A DNA stretch of 56,784 bases from contig JARVGJ010000014.1 of assembly GCA_029762595.1 (NCBI GenBank), positions 1 to 56,784 of the forward strand, in the 5' to 3' direction. This document shows, piece by piece, positions 1 through 8,877 of this stretch. The translations under genes were made by a program, and so were the position numbers. The notes under the pieces were generated by a model. The model saw nothing but the letters and a program-made list of their open reading frames with translations, ran no database searches and was not told where the DNA came from. The first letter of the stretch is position 1. Each line of letters starts with the position of its first letter. This DNA comes from Methanolobus sp. GTDB lineage: Archaea; Halobacteriota; Methanosarcinia; Methanosarcinales; Methanosarcinaceae.

Positions 1-693
1 TAAAGATATTAGTGCATAACCTTGACAGGTATATCAAGGTTATACTTGTTGTCAAAATGAGGATTTCTACAGAGCCAAAACTAACATACCTGTATCTTTG
101 GTTTGCACTTTAATCACCGTGTCAAGTATACATTACATAATGTATATATAACTTTTCATAAAGAGTGTTATGCTTTACAAGTAATTGGACATCTTTACAC
201 ACCATAGTCACCCTGCAGATAAACCAAAAACCAGTATTGACCATAAAGTAATGCGTTTGCCCGTACAGTCAATGAACAGTAATTTCTATTGCTGCTGATT
301 CTGGAAAGTACATCAAATTTAACTTGTTGTCAACAATGAAAAATAGTTGTAATTTTGGATTGTGGAGTTAAATCACCTTGCCAATAGGCACGGCAACATA
401 GGTGAGGTCGTATCTTCGGATTTTGCAATCAAAATTAAACTTTTTATCCACTTAGTAATAGGAAATTGTTTGAACATATGCGATTTGACTACAAAATGTT
501 CTTTGACTACAAAGTATGATGTTTGAATATAAAGTAAAGGGTCTATGGCCAAGACCATATTAAGCAAAATATTTAAATATTTGAACATCGGAAGTAAGAA
601 AGTTATTGCAGGCATACTGCAATTATAATACAAATATAGGTGGAACTATGGAACAAAAAAGAGAATCACATTTCAAAAAAAAAGGTGATGTAA
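1..693. other. AT-rich stretch without a convincing gene
   Basis: No reading frame here has a ribosome binding site together with a plausible protein. The longest frame (minus strand, 373-633) gives an AT-driven translation with no family resemblance. Visible structure is limited to an inverted repeat at 16-43, a palindrome AAATATTTAAATATTT at 567-582, and two copies of CTTGTTGTCAA near 45 and 320. The last 70 bases are the upstream region of the ammonium transporter gene; a TATA-like run (ATTATAATACAAATATAGG) lies near 622-640. Confidence 0.5.
16..43. repeat. 10-bp perfect inverted repeat, 8-nt spacer
   Basis: ATAACCTTGA at 16-25 is followed by its exact reverse complement TCAAGGTTAT at 34-43. 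A T-tract does not follow immediately on either strand. It may be an operator or the hairpin of a gene lying left of the window; the sequence alone does not decide. Confidence 0.45.
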
Positions 694-1890
694 GTGGCAA
701 TTGATAGCGGAGATACTGCATTTATCATCATCTGTACTGCCATGGTCATGTTAATGACCCCGGGAGTAGGACTGTTTTATGGCGGAATGGTGCGCGGTAA
801 GAACATAATTTCAATGGTGGCCATGGCTTTCATTGCCTTTGCCATTGTAAGCATCCAGTGGGTTACAATTGGTTACAGCCTTGCATTTGGCCCAGACATA
901 GCAGGGTTCATAGGAGGCCTGGACCACATGTTCCTTGCAGGAGTGGGATTGGATGGCAACGGGATCCCTGATATGCTATTCATGATGTTCCAGATGGTGT
1001 TTGCAGGAATAACACTTGCAATTCTTACATCAGGGGTTGCTGAGCGCATAAAACTGAGTTCTTTTATTGTCCTTGGATTACTCTGGACAACATTTGTCTA
1101 CGACCCTCTTGCACACTGGGCATGGGGTGGTGGCTGGGCAAGCGAAATGGGGGCTCTTGACTTTGCCGGAGGTACGGTTGTACATATTAGCTCAGGATTC
1201 GGTGCACTTGCACTTGCACTTGTTATCGGCAGCCGTGCAGGATTTGGAAAATACAGCATGGAAGCTGAGAACATAACAATTACCCTTCTGGGAGGAGCAC
1301 TTCTATGGTTCGGATGGTTCGCATTCAATGCAGGAAGTGCACTTGCAGCAGACGGTATTGCAGTCAACGCACTTGTAGTGACAAATATCTCCGCAGCTGC
1401 CGGGGCGATCACCTGGATGGCTGCAGCATGGATAAAGGGAAAACCAAGTTCTCTCGGTCTTATCAGCGGAGCAGTTGCAGGTCTTGTCGCCATCACTCCA
1501 GCTTCCGGATTTGTAGGACCCATGTCTGCCATAGTGATTGGCGGATTTGCAGGACTTCTATGTTATGGCGCACTGCTCCTGCGCGTACGTAAAGGACTGG
1601 ATGAAAGTCTTGATGCGTGGGCCGTACACGGCATGGGAGGCCTGTGGGGAGCAATCGCAACCGGGATATTTGCAAGCGCGGCCATTGGAGGAGTTGATGG
1701 GCTCATCTATGGGAACGTTAACCAGTTTATGATACAGCTACTTGACGCTACAGTTGCCATGGTATACGCATTCACAATGACATTCATTCTTGCCAAGATA
1801 GTAGATAAGGTAATGGGATTGCGTGTGACCGAAGAAGAAGAATATATAGGACTGGATATCTCCCAGCACGGAGAATCTACAACCGCCTGA
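694..1890 (+). CDS. amt: Ammonium transporter (Amt/MEP/Rh family)
   Basis: A 398-residue integral membrane protein that conducts ammonium/ammonia across the cell membrane for nitrogen assimilation. The start is GTG at 694, chosen because AGGTGAT at 684-690 sits just upstream and the N-terminus matches the family start. The two pore histidines are visible: His164 in [12 protein letters not shown] and His312 in AWAVHGMGG. Family landmarks include [12 protein letters not shown] near the N-terminus and [11 protein letters not shown] in the middle. Length is normal for archaeal Amt proteins. The stop is 10 bases before glnK, so the two genes form the standard amt-glnK operon in which GlnK plugs the channel when nitrogen is plentiful. 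I saw no clear GGTA-N6-TACC type NrpR operator upstream. Confidence 0.97.
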   Translation: MAIDSGDTAFIIICTAMVMLMTPGVGLFYGGMVRGKNIISMVAMAFIAFAIVSIQWVTIGYSLAFGPDIAGFIGGLDHMFLAGVGLDGNGIPDMLFMMFQMVFAGITLAILTSGVAERIKLSSFIVLGLLWTTFVYDPLAHWAWGGGWASEMGALDFAGGTVVHISSGFGALALALVIGSRAGFGKYSMEAENITITLLGGALLWFGWFAFNAGSALAADGIAVNALVVTNISAAAGAITWMAAAWIKGKPSSLGLISGAVAGLVAITPASGFVGPMSAIVIGGFAGLLCYGALLLRVRKGLDESLDAWAVHGMGGLWGAIATGIFASAAIGGVDGLIYGNVNQFMIQLLDATVAMVYAFTMTFILAKIVDKVMGLRVTEEEEYIGLDISQHGESTTA

Positions 1891-1900
1891 GGTGATATGA

Positions 1901-2267
<367 letters not shown>

Positions 2268-2304
2268 AAGAGATGGTTTTCAACTATATATTACTGACTT
2301 TCAA

Positions 2305-2318
2305 CATATAATATATAG
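2305..2318 (+). promoter_or_regulatory. TATA-box candidate for the PHP gene
   Basis: CATATAATATATAG fits an archaeal TATA box and would start transcription about 25 bases downstream, giving a leader of roughly 40-50 bases before ATG 2380. A second AT-rich run (TATATTTATA, 2327-2336) makes the exact box uncertain. Confidence 0.4.
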
Positions 2319-2379
2319 ATAAAAACTATATTTATAGAGCTCGGTTTTGAAATCATTTAATGACAAGGAAGGCGGAATC

Positions 2380-3258
2380 ATGCCCAATACCTCTGACTTT
2401 CACACCCATACATGTTATTCGGACGGAGATCTTTTACCTGAAGAAGTCGTGCGTCTTGCAAAAATAAGAGGATTGCAGGTTTTAAGCATTACAGACCATG
2501 ACACGGTCGATGGACTTGAATCTGCAGGAAATGAATGTGAAAGGCAAGACATAGAACTCATACCCGGCATTGAGTTCACATCTGAAACCGAATTTTCGGG
2601 CATAGAGATACACATACTCGGATATGGCATAGACCCCATGGATTACAGTCTCCTGAAAATGACAGAACATGCAAAGTCCAATGCAAATGATTATTGCCGG
2701 AAAGTGTGCCCTGCCCTGGAATCTTTCGGCTGGGAAATAGACTATTCCATAATAGATAGCAGCAAAGGAATAATCACCAAACACGACATTTCAGGAGCTG
2801 TTATCAATAAACCAGGCAGTAATTACGAGTTCCACAACCATTGGCTTTCAGGGAACTCGCCCCTGAAAGAAGTCATGCAGAAATTACCCGCTAGAAAAGT
2901 AATAAAAACCATACACTGCACAGGTGGAAAAGCGGTCTGTGCCCATATTCTAAGAACACTGGAGCAAACAAATGACATTTTGCTGTTGCATCATATATCC
3001 GAATCACTTATAAGATCAGGGCTGGATGGGTTTGAGGTCTTTTATGCGAAAAGCAGCAAAGATCATGTTTGCATGATGTATGAGATCTGCAAAAAAAAGC
3101 AGTTGATAATGACCGGTGGTTCGGACTTCCACGGGCCGGAAAGATTTGCACGGTGCCAGCTTGGAGAATACAATACATACTCGATGTTCAACTATCAGGA
3201 CCTTATCGAACAATTGAGCAGAAGCAGTGACCACCAGAAGCAATCAACAATGACCTGA
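2380..3258 (+). CDS. PHP-domain metal-dependent phosphoesterase (TrpH/RNase AM-like)
   Basis: A 292-residue protein of the polymerase-and-histidinol-phosphatase superfamily. Metal ligands are visible as the HxH pair in SDFHTHTCYSDG (residues 5-16), the TDHDTVDG motif about 35 residues later, an EFTSE segment with a conserved Glu, and SDFHG near the C-terminus. This arrangement matches the TrpH/YciV group, whose studied members cleave nucleoside 3',5'-bisphosphates or trim RNA 5' ends; the actual substrate cannot be read from sequence. ATG 2380 is preferred over an in-frame TTG at 2347 because AAGGAAGGCGG lies directly upstream. It is a single gene with its own TATA box. Confidence 0.85.
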   Translation: MPNTSDFHTHTCYSDGDLLPEEVVRLAKIRGLQVLSITDHDTVDGLESAGNECERQDIELIPGIEFTSETEFSGIEIHILGYGIDPMDYSLLKMTEHAKSNANDYCRKVCPALESFGWEIDYSIIDSSKGIITKHDISGAVINKPGSNYEFHNHWLSGNSPLKEVMQKLPARKVIKTIHCTGGKAVCAHILRTLEQTNDILLLHHISESLIRSGLDGFEVFYAKSSKDHVCMMYEICKKKQLIMTGGSDFHGPERFARCQLGEYNTYSMFNYQDLIEQLSRSSDHQKQSTMT

Positions 3259-3266
3259 GTCCTTCA

Positions 3267-3287
3267 TCAGGAGATATTCACTCCTGA
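3267..3287. terminator. Short hairpin between convergent genes
   Basis: TCAGGAG (3267-3273) and CTCCTGA (3281-3287) form a perfect 7-bp stem with a 7-base loop, 9 bases after the stop of the PHP gene. A T-rich run follows only about 35 bases later (CCCCTTTTTTC near 3316-3331), so terminator function is plausible but not certain. Confidence 0.4.
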
Positions 3288-3416
3288 CAGACATACCAGT
3301 CCAGAGGAACAACAAGCTCATCCCCTTTTTTCTTTAAATTATGACCATTATCCAGAATTAATCACTTTCGATTGTCCTTTGATTGTCATTCTAACATCTA
3401 TCAAAACCATCCCGCT

Positions 3417-4121
3417 TCATCTTTGCTCGATTTTGTCCTCAAACCAGTCAAGTATTGAGAACATCAGAGAGGAAGAAGATAGTATCAGATCGTCCCTTCC
3501 ACAAATTTCGTGCATATGTTGCATGTATCTGCCTTCCACAAGATCCGAACCACAATTCTTTATCAGGTTTTCCACACAGCCCTCATCAACTTCCGGATGG
3601 AATTGCACTGCAAGCACATTGCCACCATAGATGAAACCCTGCTCAGGGCAGGCTTCACTTTCAAATAAGCGCCTGGCTCCTGCCGGAAGTGTGAAAGTAT
3701 CACCATGCCAGTGAAAAGCAACAAAGTCAGCAGGCACATGGAAAAGAGAATCACCCTCATAAAAAGGATCCAACGACCTTACTTTATGCCAGCCTATTTC
3801 CTTATAACGGCTCTGAGATACTTTTCCACCCAGTACTTCAGAAATCATCTGAGCACCAAAACATATCCCATAAACAGCTTTACCTGAATCAATAACATCT
3901 CTTACGAATTGTTTCTCATTCCTGAGCCAGGGGAAATCATCTTCCTGGCAGACACTCATCAGCCCTCCCATTATTATGAGCAGGTCAAAGTCATCCATTT
4001 GCGGAAAAACGGAATCCTCAGCAGGCATACCCAATGAAAGGGCATGTTTTTTATTACAAATCCATTCCCGGATATTACCAAGTGTCTCAAAATCAAGATG
4101 AACAAGACAGTGTATTTTCAT
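3417..4121 (-). CDS. Class I glutamine amidotransferase (stand-alone, GMP synthase-like)
   Basis: About 234 residues forming a single class I glutaminase domain. The nucleophile elbow GICFGAQMI near residue 90 supplies the catalytic Cys, and QFHPEVDE near residue 172 supplies the His and Glu of the triad. No synthetase domain is attached, as in stand-alone GuaA-like or YfeJ-like amidotransferases, whose physiological substrates are mostly unknown. ATG at 4121 is preferred over an in-frame TTG 12 bases upstream; neither has a strong ribosome binding site. It is convergent with the PHP gene and in the same direction as the PsiE-like gene upstream. Confidence 0.85.
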   Translation of the reverse strand: MKIHCLVHLDFETLGNIREWICNKKHALSLGMPAEDSVFPQMDDFDLLIIMGGLMSVCQEDDFPWLRNEKQFVRDVIDSGKAVYGICFGAQMISEVLGGKVSQSRYKEIGWHKVRSLDPFYEGDSLFHVPADFVAFHWHGDTFTLPAGARRLFESEACPEQGFIYGGNVLAVQFHPEVDEGCVENLIKNCGSDLVEGRYMQHMHEICGRDDLILSSSSLMFSILDWFEDKIEQR

Positions 4122-4167
4122 ATATTTCTGCAATTAACGGACTCATCGGGCATAAAACCTCCTGTTG

Positions 4168-4620
4168 CTACTTTTCATTATCGTAATTGAGTGTGCATTT
4201 GAATTCCTTTTCGGAACTATTGATAAGGTAATATGTTGCTGCCAGGGCAACCGTAAGTACGCCCATTCCCACAAGGAACAACGGGTCTGTATTTTGCAGG
4301 TCGATTATCATGACCCTTCTTATGATTGCGGTGACGCCTACAAGGATAATGAAGTCGACGTTCATTGAGGACTCGACAATTATCATCTTAATGGTCTCCA
4401 ACAATCCAATTCCTATTATAATTAAGAAGAAGAGGGAAAATATATCCAGTAGCCTGTCCAGACCTATAAAGAAAAAAGGTTCAGTAAGCATATAATTAAA
4501 GACGGTCCATGCTACTTCCAGTGTAGAACTAAGGATAACAATCGCCATCATCACAATAACAAACTTTATTGTAAAGGACTGGAACATATTGATATATTTT
4601 AGCAACAACTTATTCACCAT
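4168..4620 (-). CDS. PsiE-family membrane protein
   Basis: About 150 residues with four predicted membrane segments (around VIVMMAIVIL, FLLDIFSLFFLIIIGIGLL, VDFIILVGVTAIIRRV and FLVGMGVLTVALAATYY). The middle motif MNVDFIILVGVTAIIRRVMI is typical of the phosphate-starvation-inducible PsiE family, whose molecular role is not established. The start is uncertain: an in-frame TTG at 4677 extends it by 19 residues, but ATG at 4620 begins where the family resemblance begins. The stop codon is TAG, worth noting in a lineage that can read TAG as pyrrolysine. Confidence 0.7.
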   Translation of the reverse strand: MVNKLLLKYINMFQSFTIKFVIVMMAIVILSSTLEVAWTVFNYMLTEPFFFIGLDRLLDIFSLFFLIIIGIGLLETIKMIIVESSMNVDFIILVGVTAIIRRVMIIDLQNTDPLFLVGMGVLTVALAATYYLINSSEKEFKCTLNYDNEK

Positions 4621-4795
4621 CTGAAAATTAATCAAAGATAACTGCTGACAGCAGGGATTGGAAAGAAGATATATCAAATCGCTTAAAGATTAAGCTTTGC
4701 TATATAAGAAATACTTATTGCCTAATATATAGAAAAAGATATATTTCACAGCGAACATATAATATGTGAATTGAGGGATAGTCAGGTCTTGACTA

Positions 4796-5164
4796 ATGGA
4801 TGGGGAAAAGTTGACAATTACAAGATATCATGCAATTGCAGGTTTGGTGGTTTTTCTGTTACTTATAGCTGTATTCCTGATCCCAGACGAATATGCAGGT
4901 ATTGGGGATATGAACAATAGCACAAACGAAACACCTGAAATTGAACAAATGCCATTGATGTCATCTCCTGATGACATCGACGACAGACCAGGATGGTGGA
5001 AAAGCAAGGGCCGCAGTACTGTTACCACCTCTAACAGATCATCTGACACAGGTACTGGGGAAAATAATAATGGAAAAAAGGAAAATGAAATACCAGAGTT
5101 TCCACATATAGTACTACCCGTGATCGTAGTACTTTGCATTTCCATGATACACCACAGGAAATAA
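4796..5164 (+). CDS. Small surface protein with PEF-CTERM sorting signal
   Basis: A 122-residue protein with an N-terminal hydrophobic segment (about residues 12-30, ending FLIPDEYAG), a hydrophilic Ser/Thr/Asn-rich linker, and a C-terminal tripartite tail: the motif PEFPHIVLP, a hydrophobic stretch, and a basic end HHRK. That tail is the PEF-CTERM signal recognised in Methanosarcinales by archaeosortase C, which cuts at the motif and probably attaches a lipid anchor. The mature part would be only about 70 residues exposed at the cell surface, with many possible glycosylation sites (NNST, TTSNRSS). No recognised domain is present. An archaeosortase gene is not in this window. Confidence 0.75.
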   Translation: MDGEKLTITRYHAIAGLVVFLLLIAVFLIPDEYAGIGDMNNSTNETPEIEQMPLMSSPDDIDDRPGWWKSKGRSTVTTSNRSSDTGTGENNNGKKENEIPEFPHIVLPVIVVLCISMIHHRK

Positions 5165-5178
5165 GAGGTCATATTTTA

Positions 5179-6159
5179 TTATTTTTTAAGGTACCAGAAA
5201 ACCGGCATAGGTGGAACCCTGAATGATTTGCTTTTAATGAGTGAGGATATGTAAGCCTTAGAGCTTATAAAGTAGCTTAGACCCAGATCTTTTGGATCTG
5301 CAATCAGGACTAATGCTCCCAGTAGTATTAAGGCACAGCCCTGTATGGTGTTAAGGAATATAGGCTCATGCAGGAAAAGGAAGCCAAAGAGTATCCCGCT
5401 TACAGGTTCAAGCAATGCAAGAACACTTACTGTCTGTGCACGGATCTTTGCAGCGCTGTTCAGATAAAGTAACGAAGCAAATGCCGTGGTTATAAGGCCA
5501 AACATGATCAATACAGGCAGGTTAAGGAGCAGGATGGCTGAAGGCACCTGGCTTCCGAATGGCAAAAGGATCAGCAAACTGATAAAAGTTGACCAGAAGA
5601 GCTGGGTTGTTCCTGAATACTCATCCTTGAGGTAGCTTACGCTCATTATTGTCCCGCTATAAGAAAGACCGGAAAGGATCCCAAACATAAGACCTACCAT
5701 AAGACCGGAACCATAAACTGGGTTAGCACTACCAGGCATTATTACCATTAGTATACCCGTAATAGAGATCAGCAGAGAGAGCAGACCCCTTTTTGTAACT
5801 TTGTCTTTCAGGAAAAAGGGCGATAATAATGTCACATATACAGGCGCTGTATACAACAGCAGTACGGCTATTGAAATGCCAGCATACTTAATAGAATTGA
5901 AATACGTATAAAGCGTTAAAACATTAAAAATAGCAATCAAGAGCAAAAAACGCTTTTTTTTACCAATACGAATCATATAAAGCTTTTTACCTACAATAAA
6001 ATATGCTAAAAGTATTAAGAATCCAAAAACAAGCCTGTAAAAGATAATAGAAGAGATTTGCATCTCATATATATGTTTTAGGAAGATTCCACTAGCTCCA
6101 AATATAGTACATGAGATTATAAGTTCTAAATAAGAGTAGTTACTGTTTTTAAGGTTCAT
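5179..6159 (-). CDS. EamA/DMT-family transporter
   Basis: A 326-residue polytopic membrane protein with about ten hydrophobic segments in two tandem EamA halves, as in the drug/metabolite transporter superfamily. Typical motifs are FGASGIFLKH near the start, FYRLVFGFLIL in the first half, and LLEPVSGILFGFLFLHEP in the second. The C-terminal 45 residues are more polar than usual. The substrate cannot be inferred. The gene is convergent with the PEF-CTERM gene (15 bases between stops). Upstream sequence is very AT-rich and the ribosome binding site is weak. Confidence 0.85.
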   Translation of the reverse strand: MNLKNSNYSYLELIISCTIFGASGIFLKHIYEMQISSIIFYRLVFGFLILLAYFIVGKKLYMIRIGKKKRFLLLIAIFNVLTLYTYFNSIKYAGISIAVLLLYTAPVYVTLLSPFFLKDKVTKRGLLSLLISITGILMVIMPGSANPVYGSGLMVGLMFGILSGLSYSGTIMSVSYLKDEYSGTTQLFWSTFISLLILLPFGSQVPSAILLLNLPVLIMFGLITTAFASLLYLNSAAKIRAQTVSVLALLEPVSGILFGFLFLHEPIFLNTIQGCALILLGALVLIADPKDLGLSYFISSKAYISSLIKSKSFRVPPMPVFWYLKK

Positions 6160-6696
6160 AATACTAGCTTTGCTGAAATAGCATTATTATATATAAATTA
6201 ATCTGAAATAAAAAATCATTAAGAATTAATAATTCAAAATAACAGTTTTCAGCTTATAAAATAAACAATACCAGGCTAATAAAAGTGCAAAATCGTGAAA
6301 AATCATATTAACAGATTAAAACAGGAAAGAACACCATTAAAGTGTCACAAAATATTAGAATCCACAATAACAAGAGAAAGAAGAAAAACAAGATACTATG
6401 TAGTATAGTGTGAATACCATGCTTAAAAGCAAAACCGTATAGATAGTATGCATAAATAAGCAAAACTGATGAGTATAAATAACCCACAGTCACCAGCGCA
6501 CTTCCACTTTTAGATGTGCCAATGATCGGCCAGAAAAATGACAAAAATCTAACAATAATATATAACAATATTCAACGATGTTTTGATGGTAACTTGACAA
6601 TAACCCAAAGCCATCCCATGTTATTGGAATGGCCACCCCAATTGCTCATACTCCAGTTTCCACGAACCCCCGTGAAACCGCTCATACTCCTTTGCT
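6160..6696. other. AT-rich intergenic stretch, no supported gene
   Basis: A minus-strand frame at 6308-6568 gives an 86-residue very hydrophobic translation, but it has no ribosome binding site and looks compositional. Nothing else is recognisable. A possible small gene begins on its right side (see 6697-6885). Confidence 0.4.
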
Positions 6697-6885
6697 TCAT
6701 TTATCCGGAATGGGGAAATGTGGGCATTTTTTGTTTCCAGATACCGAGGGGAAAAGTATCAGGCCCACATCTCCATGCAAAGCAATTCCGTTTTTTATCC
6801 GGATGATGTTCGGATGAAGCTCATATCGTCGCACCGTATGGCACATTTTGGCATTTCCTGAATGACAGTTATTGCCACAATCCAT
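6697..6885 (-). CDS. Possible small Cys-containing protein (62 residues)
   Basis: The translation starts MDCGNNCHSGNAKMCHTV and ends KKCPHFPIPDK, with four Cys and several His that could bind metal. Amino acid composition changes sharply at this ATG: the in-frame sequence upstream is low-complexity Tyr/Ile-rich. A TATA-like run (RC of 6890-6911, TATTTATATAG) ends about 15-25 bases before the ATG, which could fit a leaderless transcript. There is no ribosome binding site and no family resemblance. It may instead be non-coding. Confidence 0.3.
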   Translation of the reverse strand: MDCGNNCHSGNAKMCHTVRRYELHPNIIRIKNGIALHGDVGLILFPSVSGNKKCPHFPIPDK

Positions 6886-7053
6886 AGTATATTTTTCTAC
6901 TATATAAATATACGTATACTCGTATATATAATAATTATAATAATGATGATGTGTTTTAAAACCATGGTCCAAAAATAAAAGAAATAATATAGAAACTCTT
7001 ATAGAAAAATCATAAAGTAATAATAAAAAAATCAGAAATAAGCTATACAAGAT

Positions 7054-7293
7054 TCATTCTGTGCAAAAGTACTCCCCTTCAAGAGCGAACTTTTTGTGAA
7101 TGATACACTGTAAACACATACAACCCTTCTTCTGCACTCCGGAGCAGGGGCCTTTGGAGCAAAACATAAAGGTTCCTGCTTGAGGATAGGAAGGACATGT
7201 GGGACACTGGCACCCTTTTGAATGATGATAGGATGTACATATCCCAAAATATTTACCACGGCCTGCAGATGAACACGATACTTCCCCTGTCAC
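7054..7293 (-). CDS. DUF2769 cysteine-rich protein
   Basis: A 79-residue protein with ten Cys arranged in repeated short motifs: CTSYHHSKGCQCPTCPSYP, then FCSKGPC, then KKGCMCLQCIIH and a C-terminal YFCTE. This CxCxxCPSY ... FCSKG ... GCxCxxC pattern is that of DUF2769, a family common in Methanosarcinales with no known function; the cysteines suggest metal or Fe-S binding. GTG at 7293 is preferred because GAGGTG lies 6 bases upstream. The gene sits alone between the AT-rich region and thrC. Confidence 0.75.
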   Translation of the reverse strand: MTGEVSCSSAGRGKYFGICTSYHHSKGCQCPTCPSYPQAGTFMFCSKGPCSGVQKKGCMCLQCIIHKKFALEGEYFCTE

Positions 7294-7365
7294 AAAAACA
7301 CCTCACTTTATCTTATGCCTGAAAGTCAAGATCCATGAAAAAGAAATAAGATCAAATAACAATGG

Positions 7366-8709
7366 TCAATCCAGTTTTTCAAGGAGATACTTCCTGAAAC
7401 CTGCATAATCGGTGCCAAGATCATCCATGAATTCTTCCTTTTCTTCGATCTCCTTCAGGCTCTGCGGGATTTGCGGTTCGACACCCGTTTCAGCCCTTAC
7501 GTGTTCGGGGAACTTTGCAGGATCAGCAGTTTCCAATGATACTGCAAGAGTGTTATCATTACTTTCAGCCCTGTAGTCGAACAATCCCTTTATACCTACA
7601 GCCCCGTGCGGCTCGATAAGCACACCATATTTATGGTATATTTCCCTTATTGTAGTTTTGGTCTGGTCATCGGTGACCGAACCGGAGTAGATATCATTCC
7701 TGAGTCTTTTCATGTCAGGCTCTTTGCTTATATTGCCTTTTTCATCCATTGCTCCCCCATAGACAGTTATAAGCCTTGCAAGGTTACTTGGATGACCCAC
7801 ATTCATTGCATTGGAGAGGCAGTTCTTTGACGGGACTATCTTCTCATACTCTCCTGTGAGCAGGAAACAGGGAACCTCATCATTTTCATTTACAGAAGCA
7901 ATTATTTTCCTGACAGGTATGCCCATTGTCTTTGCAAGCACACAGCCCATCATATTACCAAAATTACCGGAAGGTATGGAAAATATTATATCTTCTGGAT
8001 AATCCCGAAGTCTTGCATATGCATAGACATAATATATGGATTGGGGCACCAGGCGGCCAATGTTGATGGAGTTTGCTGATGAGAGGTTTAAATGCTTAAG
8101 GCACTCGTCGCCAAATGCCTGCTTTACCATTGCCTGACAGTCATCGAACTTGCCATCCACAGAAATGGCAGTGATATTACCATTCAGGGTTGTCATCTGT
8201 TTGCGCTGGCGGTCAGACACTTCTCCTGTGGGGAAGAGCACGATCACCCGGATATTATCAAGCCCGTAGAATGCATCTGCAACAGCGCTGCCAGTATCGC
8301 CGGAAGTTGCTGTGAGGATCGTCAGGCTCTTGTTCTCTTTGTCAAGGTAGTACTGCATGAGCCTTGCCATCATGCGGGCCGCAAAATCCTTGAATGAGGC
8401 AGTTGGGCCCCTGTCAAGTCTCATTATGTACGTATTGCTATCCAGCTCCTCAAGAGGGACATCATAGTTGTAAGCATCATAAGTGATAGCTTTCAAAGAC
8501 TGGTCATCAACCTCACCTTCAAGGACCTTGCTCAGTACCCTGTAAGCGATATCAGGATACGGCGCATCCCTGAAAGAGTCGATCTCTTCTTTTGAAAAGT
8601 GCGGAAGGGCTTTTGGCATGTAAAGCCCCCTGTCAGGAGCAAGTCCTGTTATCAGGGCCTCCCGGAAGCTTACTTCTGGTGCATTCAGATTTGTACTGTA
8701 GAGTTTCAT
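7366..8709 (-). CDS. thrC: Threonine synthase
   Basis: A 447-residue PLP enzyme converting O-phosphohomoserine to threonine. The N-terminus (MKLYSTNLNAPEVSFREAL) matches the longer Thr4/E. coli-type group. The PLP lysine is Lys107 in TASFKDFAARMM, followed by the phosphate-binding TATSGDTGSA loop and the IPSGNFGNM motif. Length fits the E. coli-type enzyme rather than the shorter plant/Bacillus-like type. The gene stands alone with TATA-like sequence upstream (8727-8745). Confidence 0.95.
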   Translation of the reverse strand: MKLYSTNLNAPEVSFREALITGLAPDRGLYMPKALPHFSKEEIDSFRDAPYPDIAYRVLSKVLEGEVDDQSLKAITYDAYNYDVPLEELDSNTYIMRLDRGPTASFKDFAARMMARLMQYYLDKENKSLTILTATSGDTGSAVADAFYGLDNIRVIVLFPTGEVSDRQRKQMTTLNGNITAISVDGKFDDCQAMVKQAFGDECLKHLNLSSANSINIGRLVPQSIYYVYAYARLRDYPEDIIFSIPSGNFGNMMGCVLAKTMGIPVRKIIASVNENDEVPCFLLTGEYEKIVPSKNCLSNAMNVGHPSNLARLITVYGGAMDEKGNISKEPDMKRLRNDIYSGSVTDDQTKTTIREIYHKYGVLIEPHGAVGIKGLFDYRAESNDNTLAVSLETADPAKFPEHVRAETGVEPQIPQSLKEIEEKEEFMDDLGTDYAGFRKYLLEKLD

Positions 8710-8726
8710 TTTGATCAGGAATTCAG

Positions 8727-8745
8727 TTTATATATTATATAGATA
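8727..8745 (-). promoter_or_regulatory. TATA-box candidate for thrC
   Basis: The reverse complement reads ATATCTATATAATATATAA, an archaeal TATA-like run centred about 25-30 bases before the thrC start. This would give a very short leader, consistent with the weak ribosome binding site. Confidence 0.4.
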
Positions 8746-8877
8746 TGGGATTTAAAGGATAGATTAGTATGAATAACTTACCATTCATCCAGTGCAAAGT
8801 AGCTAATGAGATGATCCCGGTATACTCACAGGATAACACAACAAAGTACTAATATTTGACAGGAGATAGGTCCTGCT

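Noticed and set aside
373..633. 86-residue minus-strand frame left of amt
   Set aside because: No ribosome binding site and no protein-like composition; the frame seems to result from AT-rich sequence.
600..693. NrpR-type operator upstream of amt
   Set aside because: I could not find a GGTA/GGAA-N6-TACC/TTCC type inverted repeat in the amt upstream region.
6308..6568. 86-residue hydrophobic minus-strand frame
   Set aside because: Very Phe/Leu/Ile-rich without a start signal; it looks compositional.
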